Source: an uncultured bacterium (lineage in GTDB: Bacteria > Actinomycetota > Coriobacteriia > Coriobacteriales > Coriobacteriaceae). Taken from it: a stretch of 7,677 bases of DNA. This document shows positions 1-5,543 of this stretch, piece by piece. The stretch covers positions 1 to 7,677 of the forward strand of contig CAJMPE010000093.1 of the NCBI GenBank assembly GCA_905215275.1, written 5' to 3'. How positions within the stretch are numbered: the stretch's first letter is position 1; every line of letters begins with the position of its first letter. A program made the translations under genes and the position numbers. The notes beneath the pieces are model-generated. The model did no database searches, was not told where the DNA came from, and saw only the letters and a program-made list of their open reading frames with translations.

Positions 1-435
1 GGCGGGACCCATGCCCTGGTAGGCGTACGGGGAGGTGCGGGGCTTGTAGGCGCCGCCGCGCAGCATCGTGGCACCGGCGGCCTTCACGCGGCGGGCGATG
101 CGGATGAGGTTGTCGCCCTCGACGGAGCAGGGGCCGGCGATGACCTGGAACTGGTCGCCGCCGATCTTGATGCCGTGGCCGCAGTCGATGACGGAGTCCT
201 CGGGGTGGAACTTGCGGTTGGCGCGCTTGAACGGCTCGGAGACGCGCTGCACGCGCTCGACGACGTCCATGGACTCGAGCAGGAACGGGTCGATCTTGGT
301 CGTGTCGCCCACCAGGCCGATGATGGTCTCGTTCTCGCCGCGCGAGACGTCGGTCTTGAGTCCCTTTTTCTCGATCCAGCTGACGATGTGGCTGACGGCC
401 TCGTCGCTGGCGCTCTGCTTTAAAATCGCAATCAT
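1..435 (-). CDS. aroF: 3-deoxy-7-phosphoheptulonate (DAHP) synthase, AroF/AroG type I-beta, N-terminal part
   Basis: This enzyme condenses phosphoenolpyruvate with erythrose 4-phosphate in the cytoplasm, the first step of the shikimate pathway to aromatic amino acids. Only the first 145 codons are inside the window; the family usually has about 340 residues, so well over half lies beyond the left edge. Residues 1-70 (MIAILKQSAS...) fit the small ferredoxin-like N-terminal domain of the Thermotoga/Bacillus-type enzymes, which often mediates feedback inhibition. The catalytic barrel begins around residue 95 with VIAGPCSVE (98-106), whose Cys103 is the expected metal ligand. LRGGAYKPRTSPY (125-137) follows, with Lys131 and Arg133 in the substrate-binding KPRTS motif. 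The ATG at 435 is chosen because GAGGTGAGAGG lies just upstream (442-452). The frame stays open further upstream, but that extension lacks family similarity. The gene is divergent from the tRNA. The family assignment is firm; the symbol could also be given as aroG or aroA. Confidence 0.95.
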   Translation of the reverse strand, partial: MIAILKQSASDEAVSHIVSWIEKKGLKTDVSRGENETIIGLVGDTTKIDPFLLESMDVVERVQRVSEPFKRANRKFHPEDSVIDCGHGIKIGGDQFQVIAGPCSVEGDNLIRIARRVKAAGATMLRGGAYKPRTSPYAYQGMGPA

Positions 436-441
436 GGTGTG

Positions 442-452
442 CCTCTCACCTC
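442..452 (-). promoter_or_regulatory. Ribosome binding site of the DAHP synthase gene
   Basis: On the minus strand GAGGTGAGAGG ends 6 bases before the ATG at 435. It decides this start over in-frame upstream ATG codons (for example at 507 on the minus strand), which have no comparable Shine-Dalgarno sequence. Confidence 0.75.
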
Positions 453-468
453 GATGGTTAGCCCTTGC

Positions 469-493
469 AAAAACGGCCCGCATCGCGAGCCGT
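469..493 (-). terminator. Terminator-like hairpin in the DAHP synthase leader (possible attenuator or operator)
   Basis: Read on the minus strand, positions 493-473 form a 9-bp stem (ACGGCTCGC with GCGGGCCGT, including one G.U pair) closed by the three-base loop GAT. The run of T continues to 469. The shape is that of an intrinsic terminator, placed about 35 bases before the start codon of the DAHP synthase gene. Attenuation is a known control for aromatic amino acid genes, but no leader peptide rich in Trp, Phe or Tyr is visible. The hairpin directly abuts the best -10 box (494-499). If that box is used, transcription starts inside the stem and the RNA hairpin cannot form, so the palindrome could instead be an operator. 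Its role is undecided. Confidence 0.4.
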
Positions 494-521
494 ATTATAT
501 GGTGCATGAGAGTTTATACTA
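494..521 (-). promoter_or_regulatory. Candidate promoter region of the DAHP synthase gene
   Basis: The minus strand has a perfect TATAAT at 499-494, but no recognisable TTGACA-like box 16-18 bases upstream. A second possible -10 (TAGTAT, 521-516) lies further upstream, with only a poor -35 (TTAGGC, 544-539). Which one is used decides whether the hairpin at 473-493 is transcribed. The -10 match is good; the promoter as a whole is only moderately supported. Confidence 0.4.
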
Positions 522-545
522 TCTGACTCGCTTTTACCGCCTAAA

Positions 546-564
546 GCGCGCCGTCGCGGCGCGT
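546..564. repeat. Short GC-rich palindrome between the divergent promoters
   Basis: CGCGCC (547-552) and GGCGCG (558-563) are perfect complements around GTCGC, with one further G.T pair outside (546/564). There is no T run on either side, so it is not an intrinsic terminator. It lies between the DAHP synthase and tRNA promoters and could be a protein binding site or a chance palindrome in GC-rich DNA. Confidence 0.35.
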
Positions 565-597
565 CTCCCACGTAATTGCAAAGCTTTTTCTATTATT

Positions 598-627
598 TTG
601 TTAGCCCGTGGCGCACTTGGGTATAAT
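598..627 (+). promoter_or_regulatory. Sigma-A type promoter of tRNA-Arg
   Basis: TTGTTA (598-603) and a consensus TATAAT (622-627) are separated by 18 bases. Transcription would start near 634, about five bases before the mature 5' end of the tRNA, as is usual for single tRNA genes. The upstream stretch 575-599 is rich in A/T and may act as an UP element. Confidence 0.8.
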
Positions 628-638
628 GCCTACCGTTC

Positions 639-715
639 GCCCTATTAGCTCAGGGGATTAGAGCGTCTGCCTCCGGAGCAGAAGGTCGTTGGTTCGAATC
701 CAACATGGGGCACCA
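639..715 (+). tRNA. tRNA-Arg, anticodon CCG
   Basis: The full cloverleaf can be drawn. The acceptor stem is GCCCTAT (639-645) with ATGGGGC (705-711), containing one G.U pair. The D stem is GCTC/GAGC. The anticodon stem is TCTGC/GCAGA around the loop CTCCGGA, giving anticodon CCG, which reads the arginine codon CGG. The T arm is GTTGG-TTCGAAT-CCAAC. The discriminator is A712 and the CCA end (713-715) is encoded. There is no intron or long variable arm. It has its own promoter and terminator and appears to be a single-gene unit. Confidence 0.97.
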
Positions 716-726
716 TCGAACGTAAG

Positions 727-760
727 ACCGTCCGAACCTCGCATGGTCCGGGCGGTTTTC
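727..760 (+). terminator. Intrinsic terminator of tRNA-Arg
   Basis: ACCGTCCG (727-734) pairs with CGGGCGGT (749-756), using one G.U pair. After one mismatch, ACC pairs with GGT (736-738 with 745-747) around a six-base loop. TTTTCTT follows. It starts 12 bases after the CCA end of the tRNA. Confidence 0.8.
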
Positions 761-790
761 TTATACCGACGCGACGTGATGGGACGTGGT

Positions 791-3514
791 ATGGCAGTAA
801 CGGATATCGAGCGCGGACTCTCGACCGCCGAGGTCGAGGAGCGCATCGCCGCCGGTAAGATCAACCGCAACATGGAGCTCAAGACCAAGTCGGTCAAAGA
901 GCTCATCATCGAGAACCTCTGCACGCTGTTCAACTTGATCAACGTGGTCTTGGCGATTTTGGTGTTGCTGACCGGTTCGTTTAAAAACCTGACGTTCCTG
1001 TTCGTGGTGTTCTTGAACACGGCAATTGGCGTCATTCAGTCCATGCGTTCCAAGCGGATGGTCGACAAGCTTACGCTGCTCACCTCTAAGAAGGCCATCG
1101 CGGTGCGCGACGGCGCCGAGGTGGAGCTCGACCTGGACCAGATCGTGCTCGACGATATCATTCGCCTGGGGCGCGGTGACCAGATTCCCGCCGACGCCGT
1201 GGTGGTGTCGGGCGAGGCGCTCGTCAACGAGAGCTTGCTGACGGGCGAGAGCGACCTCATTAAGAAACAGCCAGGCTCCGAGCTCATGAGCGGCAGCTTT
1301 ATCGACTCGGGCCTGCTGCGCGCCCGCGTGATTCATGTCGGCGCCGATAACTACGTGGCAAAGATCAACAACGAGGCCAAGTACGTCAAAAAGGTCAATT
1401 CCGAGATCATGAACGCGCTCAACGCCATCGTGCGATTCGCGAGCATTATCATGATTCCGCTTGGTCTGGCGCTCTTTTCCTCGAGTGTGAGCGAGCTGTG
1501 GGATGCCGCGGGAACCCCGGGCGATAGTGCGCTTTCCTGGTGCTTCTCCGAGCTGCTGGCCGGTCGTGTGCCTTCTTCGGCGCTGCTGTCCACGGTGGGT
1601 GCCCTGCTGGGCATGATTCCGCAGGGCCTGGTGCTGCTGACCTCGTCGGTGCTCGCGATTGCCACGGTGCGCCTGGCGCGTCGCAAAGTGCTGGCGCAGC
1701 AGCTCTACTGCATCGAGACGCTCGCTCGCGTCGACGTGCTGTGCCTGGACAAGACGGGCACCATTACCTCGGGCCGTATGGAGGTCGAGGGCACCTACCC
1801 GCTGCCTGTTGAGGGTGTTGGCTTTGGCACGGACTCGGACGAGGCAGCTGTCCCCGTCGAGACCACGGTACTCGACTTTGCGCTTGCCAACGTGGCGCGT
1901 GCGACCTCGGCGGATGCCAACGAGACCTGCCAGGCGCTGCTCAACTATTACGCTGATCGCCCGGTCGAGGTGTCTGAGCCGCTGTCGGTCATTCCGTTCT
2001 CGTCGTCCAAAAAGTGGAGCGGCGCGTCGTTTGCGCAGGGCTCCTATGTGATGGGCGCCGCGCAGTTTGTGCTCTCTGATCGCACATTTGCTCAGGTCGA
2101 GAATCGTGTGGCCGAGCTCGCCGATACCTGCCGAGTGCTCGTGGTGGCGCGCGTGGACGGCTTTTCGCCCGATGGCGATATGGTGGGCGAGGCCGAGCCC
2201 GTGGGCTTTGTGACCATCCGTGACGAGATTCGTACCTCGGCAGCCGAGACTATCGGTTACTTTAACGAGCAGGGTGTGACCCTCAACGTGATCAGCGGCG
2301 ACGACCCGCGTACGGTGTCGTCGATCGCGCGCGTGGTGGGCGTGCCGGGGGCCGATGCCTACGTCGACGCCACGACGCTCGATACACCGTCCAAGATTGA
2401 TGCGGCAGTGGACCGTTACCACGTCTTTGGGCGTGTGACGCCGCAGCAGAAGCGCGAGCTCGTTCAGGCGCTCAAACGCCGCGGGCACACCGTGGCCATG
2501 ACGGGCGACGGCGTCAACGACGTACTGGCGCTCAAGGAGGCCGACTGCTCCGTGGCGATGGCCGCCGGCTCCGATGCCGCACGTAATGTGGCCGAGATCG
2601 TGCTCGTCGATAACGACTTTGCTTCGATGCCCGCTGTGGTGGCCGAGGGCCGTCGTTCTATCAATAACCTGCAGCGCTCTGCTGCGCTCTTTCTGACCAA
2701 GACGCTGTTCTCGATGGGCCTGGCGGCGCTGTGCATCGCGCTGCCGCCGTATCCCTTCGAGCCCATTCAGATGACGCTCATCAACTTCTTCTGTATCGGC
2801 GCGCCGGGCTTTGTGCTGGGCCTGGAGCCCAACAACGCCCGCGTGAAGGGGTCGTTCTTGACCAACGTGCTTAAGCGTGCGCTGCCGGCGTCGATTGCGG
2901 TCATTTTGGCCGCGGCGCTCGATATCTTTGTGGCGCGCGTATTTGGCTTTAGTCAGCTTACGCTTTCGACCATGTGCCTGCTCACGTCGTGCGCGGCGAG
3001 TGTCAGCCTGATCTGGCGCATCTCGCAGCCGCTCACCCCCTTGCGCGTGGTGCTTTTCGTGTTTGTCGTCGCTGGTATTTTGACGGGCGTTATCGGGTTC
3101 CCGGGGCTGCTGTCCATCGCTAACCTGTCGATGGGCCAGATGGTCATCTTGGCGGTTATCATCGTCTTTACCTGCGCGGTGTTCTTTAAGCTTGCCACGA
3201 TGATGGACTCGCTTAAGCCCCGTCGCCGTCATGCGGCTACCGGCTTTGGCCGTGGCGTGCGCGTTCGCCTGGGTCGCGGCGGCGGCAAGGTGAGCTCGAC
3301 GGGATCGACCGCCGAGCGTTTTGCCAAGCGCGTTGCCGCCGATATGGCGCAGCGCCGCGAGGACCGCACTATCCGCGAGGCCGAGGCCCGTGCACTCGAG
3401 GGTGTGGTCCAGACCCAGCCCAAGAAAAAGAAGGGCGCCGGTGCCAAGCGCTCCCGCGTGACCAAATCGGCCCAGGGCATTAAGGTCTCGATGCCGAGCA
3501 AGAAGAAAAAGTAA
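791..3514 (+). CDS. Cation-transporting P-type ATPase, CtpE-like, with basic C-terminal tail
   Basis: This membrane pump uses ATP through an aspartyl-phosphate intermediate; mycobacterial CtpE, the nearest family I recognise, is a calcium transporter. The 907-residue protein shows TM1-2 (about 44-83), the actuator motif TGES (151-154), TM3-4 (about 217-290) with MIPQGL (275-280), and DKTGT with the phosphorylated Asp320. TGDGVND (571-577) marks the hinge, and six more helices run from about 631 to 799. The nucleotide-binding domain has KKWSGASF and YVMGAAQFV, the latter a degenerate form of the usual KGAPE. Gln278 stands where many relatives have an acidic ion ligand. Residues 800-907 form a very basic tail ending in KKKK, which is not a standard part of the family. 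The ATG at 791 follows GGGA (781-784). In-frame starts at 776 and 779 are possible, and the still longer open frame runs into the tRNA and is not real. No clear promoter is seen after the tRNA terminator. Confidence 0.9.
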   Translation: MAVTDIERGLSTAEVEERIAAGKINRNMELKTKSVKELIIENLCTLFNLINVVLAILVLLTGSFKNLTFLFVVFLNTAIGVIQSMRSKRMVDKLTLLTSKKAIAVRDGAEVELDLDQIVLDDIIRLGRGDQIPADAVVVSGEALVNESLLTGESDLIKKQPGSELMSGSFIDSGLLRARVIHVGADNYVAKINNEAKYVKKVNSEIMNALNAIVRFASIIMIPLGLALFSSSVSELWDAAGTPGDSALSWCFSELLAGRVPSSALLSTVGALLGMIPQGLVLLTSSVLAIATVRLARRKVLAQQLYCIETLARVDVLCLDKTGTITSGRMEVEGTYPLPVEGVGFGTDSDEAAVPVETTVLDFALANVARATSADANETCQALLNYYADRPVEVSEPLSVIPFSSSKKWSGASFAQGSYVMGAAQFVLSDRTFAQVENRVAELADTCRVLVVARVDGFSPDGDMVGEAEPVGFVTIRDEIRTSAAETIGYFNEQGVTLNVISGDDPRTVSSIARVVGVPGADAYVDATTLDTPSKIDAAVDRYHVFGRVTPQQKRELVQALKRRGHTVAMTGDGVNDVLALKEADCSVAMAAGSDAARNVAEIVLVDNDFASMPAVVAEGRRSINNLQRSAALFLTKTLFSMGLAALCIALPPYPFEPIQMTLINFFCIGAPGFVLGLEPNNARVKGSFLTNVLKRALPASIAVILAAALDIFVARVFGFSQLTLSTMCLLTSCAASVSLIWRISQPLTPLRVVLFVFVVAGILTGVIGFPGLLSIANLSMGQMVILAVIIVFTCAVFFKLATMMDSLKPRRRHAATGFGRGVRVRLGRGGGKVSSTGSTAERFAKRVAADMAQRREDRTIREAEARALEGVVQTQPKKKKGAGAKRSRVTKSAQGIKVSMPSKKKK

Positions 3515-3524
3515 CCACTCCTTA

Positions 3525-3638
3525 CAGGGCAGCTAATTTGGGACGGGGTTTTTTAGCTACCCCGGTTGATGACGCGCTCTATTTGGCTGATCGGCTGCCA
3601 GGGTAGCTAAAAAGCCCCGTCCCAAATTAGCTACCCTG
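3525..3638. repeat. Nested inverted repeat, REP- or MITE-like, with two 38-bp arms
   Basis: Arm 3525-3562 and arm 3601-3638 are complementary at 36 of 38 positions (exceptions 3530/3633 and 3549/3614), with a 38-base loop between them. Each arm is also a palindrome itself: its ends are GGGTAGCTAA and TTAGCTACCC (3527-3536 with one change, 3553-3562, 3601-3610, 3627-3636) around a 16-base core containing GGGACGGGG or its complement. The same ten-base half-site therefore occurs four times in alternating orientation. No target-site duplication, transposase or coding sequence is seen. It lies between two genes on the same strand, 11 bases after the ATPase stop. It may be a mobile repeat, a transcript-stabilising or terminating structure, or both. 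It is not a textbook terminator, because no T run follows the complete stem. Confidence 0.85.
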
Positions 3639-3680
3639 GCGATGTTGAATTGGTGCCTTGCGCTTGTGGGGCCGTGTCGA

Positions 3681-3689
3681 TGTTATGCT
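3681..3689 (+). promoter_or_regulatory. Extended -10 promoter of the zinc-ribbon gene
   Basis: TGTTATGCT has the TGn extension directly before a TATGCT -10 box. Possible -35 boxes (TTGCGC at 3658, TTGTGG at 3664) are badly spaced at 20 and 14 bases, consistent with an extended -10 promoter. Transcription would start near 3696, leaving a leader of about 34 bases. Confidence 0.45.
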
Positions 3690-3717
3690 CTAACCTCAAT
3701 TGTTTGAATTGCTTCGG

Positions 3718-3724
3718 AAAGAGG
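3718..3724 (+). promoter_or_regulatory. Ribosome binding site deciding the GTG start
   Basis: AAAGAGG lies 5 bases before the GTG at 3730. It supports this start over the in-frame TTG at 3700, and makes the protein begin directly with the first zinc-ribbon cysteine pair. Confidence 0.7.
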
Positions 3725-3729
3725 ATGCC

Positions 3730-4884
3730 GTGATCTGCCCGCATTGCCTAAAGACCATCGAGGACGGCGCCTCGTTCTGCCCCTATTGCAACGCATACGT
3801 TGGTCCGGGCGATGGTCCCGAGCATACCGAGTTCGTGTTCTGCGACGGCTGCGGCGCCCGTCTGTCCCCGCATGACCGTACCTGTCCCAAGTGTGGGCGC
3901 CCCGCGCCGGGCATCCTTTCCGAGGACGCGGCCGCATCCGACCTGGCAGCGGGCCGCACGGCGGGCTTTCCGCGCCTAACGCAAGAGCAGATCGATACCG
4001 AGGTGCCCCACGCACCGGCTTCTGCCGCCGCGGTGCTCTCCGACGCAGCCGACCCCAACGAGACCTGCGTGCTGCCTGCCTTCGATAAGGATTTTGGCAT
4101 CCCCAAGGTCGATATCCCCACGCCGGTGTCCCTGCGCGATGATGCTCAGCCCAAAAAGCAAAAGCCCAAGCGCAAGGTTCACCCCGACGAGGATGCCTAT
4201 CACAAGCACAAGCGCCATATCCCCAAACCGATCATCGTCATCGCGGTGCTCGCTGCCGTGTGCGGTGGTGCCTATTGGTTTGTGACTGCCGATCCCATGG
4301 GCGTCATGCCCGGCTTCTACGACCAGTTTGGCCAGGCCGCCAAGACCACCTTCCCATCGCGCCAAAAGGGCGAGGCCACCGAGAAAGAGTCCAAGCAAGA
4401 GGATGCGTCCGAGGTCGTTCAGGAGGAGACCGTCTTAACCGACGACCAGCTCTACACCAGGCTCGACGGCCTGTACCAGACCATCGTGTCGTACAGCGAC
4501 GATGATCAGATCGGCGAGGTCATCGATTCGTTTAATAACGGCTATCTGCGTACACCGCTCTCCACCCGCCAGGAGCTGTCGCAGAGCGCCTATGCCTTGC
4601 GCGATCAGATTAAAAAGACCCAGGATGAGCTCAACAACCTCAAGGTTCAGGACGACACGGTCTATGCAGAGGACATCGATCATCTAAAGCAGCTTGCCCA
4701 GTGGATGTACGAGCGTGTCGACGTGATCTGCCAGAGCTGGGATATCTCGCTGTCCATTCCCGACGGCGAGTCGCTGAGCGCCCGTCAGAGCGAGATCCTG
4801 GCGCCCATCGCACAAGGCGGCAACAGCGCGCTTAACCAGTACGACGCTAACGTGAGTGCATGGAGGCCGCAGCAACGTTCGTAA
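3730..4884 (+). CDS. Double zinc-ribbon, single-pass membrane protein of unknown function
   Basis: I do not recognise this as a named gene. The 384-residue protein starts with two treble-clef-type zinc ribbons: CPHC/CPYC (Cys3, 6, 17, 20) and CDGC/CPKC (Cys38, 41, 52, 55). A low-complexity linker (about 60-140) and a very basic stretch (about 141-163, rich in Lys and His) follow. One transmembrane helix spans 168-185. The basic side faces the cytoplasm, so the zinc ribbons should be inside and residues 186-384 outside. The outer part has an acidic, Glu/Gln-rich stalk (about 205-230) and then mainly helical sequence with no recognised domain. Proteins of this layout are common in Gram-positive bacteria and are often of unknown function. 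The linker holds NETCVLPAF (110-118), which resembles the threonine motifs bound by FHA domains in other actinobacterial proteins; this is speculative. The gene appears to have its own promoter, with a GTG start chosen from its Shine-Dalgarno sequence. Confidence 0.85.
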   Translation: MICPHCLKTIEDGASFCPYCNAYVGPGDGPEHTEFVFCDGCGARLSPHDRTCPKCGRPAPGILSEDAAASDLAAGRTAGFPRLTQEQIDTEVPHAPASAAAVLSDAADPNETCVLPAFDKDFGIPKVDIPTPVSLRDDAQPKKQKPKRKVHPDEDAYHKHKRHIPKPIIVIAVLAAVCGGAYWFVTADPMGVMPGFYDQFGQAAKTTFPSRQKGEATEKESKQEDASEVVQEETVLTDDQLYTRLDGLYQTIVSYSDDDQIGEVIDSFNNGYLRTPLSTRQELSQSAYALRDQIKKTQDELNNLKVQDDTVYAEDIDHLKQLAQWMYERVDVICQSWDISLSIPDGESLSARQSEILAPIAQGGNSALNQYDANVSAWRPQQRS

Positions 4885-4920
4885 TTTGTTGCCCTCCGGC
4901 GGCATAACCTGCGTGCGCAA

Positions 4921-4950
4921 TTGATGGAAGCCCGTGCTTATTGCTACAAT
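4921..4950 (+). promoter_or_regulatory. Promoter of the cyclophilin-TPR operon
   Basis: TTGATG (4921-4926) and TACAAT (4945-4950) are 18 bases apart, and TGC directly before the -10 gives an extended -10 as well. Transcription would start near 4957, about 33 bases before the ATG. It starts 36 bases after the preceding stop codon, so the cyclophilin need not depend on read-through. Confidence 0.75.
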
Positions 4951-4976
4951 TCGTACAAATATGCTTTAAACGCACG

Positions 4977-4984
4977 AGGAAGGA
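4977..4984 (+). promoter_or_regulatory. Ribosome binding site of the cyclophilin gene
   Basis: AGGAAGGA is 5 bases upstream of the ATG at 4990. It fixes that start; a longer in-frame reading from 4921 would begin inside the promoter. Confidence 0.8.
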
Positions 4985-4989
4985 ACCAC

Positions 4990-5532
4990 ATGTTTGGTTT
5001 TAAGAAAGAGCTCTATACGCCCGAGTACCAGCTCGTCGGTGACGAGTGCGCGGTGATCGAGACGTCGAAGGGCACCATCAAGGTCAAGTTTGACGGTGAG
5101 GGCGCCCCCATCCATGTGGCGAACTTCTGCGAGCTTTCCACGATGGGCTTCTATGACGGCCTTAAGTTCCATCGCTATGTGCCCGGCTTTGTGATCCAGG
5201 GCGGCGACCCCAATACCCGCGATATGTCCGGCGCCGACGTCGCTGCCGGCCTTGAGGGTCCCGACGGCATGCCCGGTACCGGCGGCCCCGGCTACTGCAT
5301 CAAGGGCGAGTTTGCCACCAATCCGCGCAACAGCCATGTTGACGGCGCGCTTGCCATGGCCCGCTCCATGGATCCCGATTCCGCGGGTTCGCAGTTCTAC
5401 TTCTGCCTGGGCGCCCAGCACAACCTCGACTCCGGCTATACCGTCTTTGGCACCACGGTCGAGGGCCTCGACGTCATCTCGCAGCTGCGCGCCGGCGACG
5501 AGATCGTTCATGTCGAGATCGTTCACGAGTAA
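4990..5532 (+). CDS. Peptidyl-prolyl cis-trans isomerase, cyclophilin type
   Basis: It catalyses cis-trans isomerisation of proline peptide bonds, assisting protein folding. The 180-residue protein is a single cyclophilin domain with a short N-terminal extension (1-20) and no signal peptide or membrane segment, so it should be cytoplasmic. Visible family motifs are GFYDGLKFHR (53-62), GFVIQGGDP (66-74), GALAMAR, SAGSQFYF (131-138) and LDSGYTVFG (146-154). The catalytic residues corresponding to Arg55, Phe60, Gln63 and Phe113 of human cyclophilin A are present as Arg62, Phe67, Gln70 and Phe136. The position of Trp121, important for cyclosporin binding, is Asn145, so cyclosporin affinity is probably low, as in many bacterial members. 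There is a glycine-rich loop at about 78-105. The stop overlaps the leader of the TPR gene 11 bases downstream, which points to co-transcription. Confidence 0.95.
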   Translation: MFGFKKELYTPEYQLVGDECAVIETSKGTIKVKFDGEGAPIHVANFCELSTMGFYDGLKFHRYVPGFVIQGGDPNTRDMSGADVAAGLEGPDGMPGTGGPGYCIKGEFATNPRNSHVDGALAMARSMDPDSAGSQFYFCLGAQHNLDSGYTVFGTTVEGLDVISQLRAGDEIVHVEIVHE

Positions 5533-5538
5533 AGGGGA
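5533..5538 (+). promoter_or_regulatory. Ribosome binding site deciding a TTG start
   Basis: AGGGGA begins right after the cyclophilin stop codon and lies 5 bases before the TTG at 5544. No in-frame ATG or GTG sits at comparable spacing, so TTG is the likely start. Confidence 0.7.
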
Positions 5539-5543
5539 CTTCC

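Noticed and set aside
436..507. Leader peptide or longer DAHP synthase starting at the minus-strand ATG at 507
   Set aside because: It is in frame with the gene but has no ribosome binding site and is not rich in aromatic residues. It would overlap the -10 box and hairpin; the start at 435 has a strong ribosome binding site.
68..526. Plus-strand open frames over the left edge (68-526, 175-423)
   Set aside because: They are antisense to the DAHP synthase, whose minus-strand translation matches family motifs without gaps.
689..790. N-terminal extension of the ATPase frame
   Set aside because: It would begin inside the tRNA and cross its terminator. It has no Shine-Dalgarno sequence, and family similarity begins after 791.
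658..1035. Minus-strand open frame ending in a WIRTNDLLLRRQTL-like sequence
   Set aside because: That ending is the antisense translation of the tRNA gene, a well-known false protein; the rest is antisense to the ATPase.
761..3232. Long open frame of 823 codons on the minus strand opposite the ATPase
   Set aside because: It is antisense to a gene with all P-type ATPase motifs. The translation is full of His, Arg and Gln as expected from the complement of GC-biased codons, and shows no domain.
3525..3638. CRISPR-like repeat or complete insertion sequence
   Set aside because: The copies alternate in orientation, only four half-sites exist, there are no uniform spacers, and no transposase or target-site duplication is seen.
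4885..4905. Terminator after the zinc-ribbon gene
   Set aside because: Only a 4-bp stem (TGCC/GGCA near 4891-4905) can be drawn and no T run follows.
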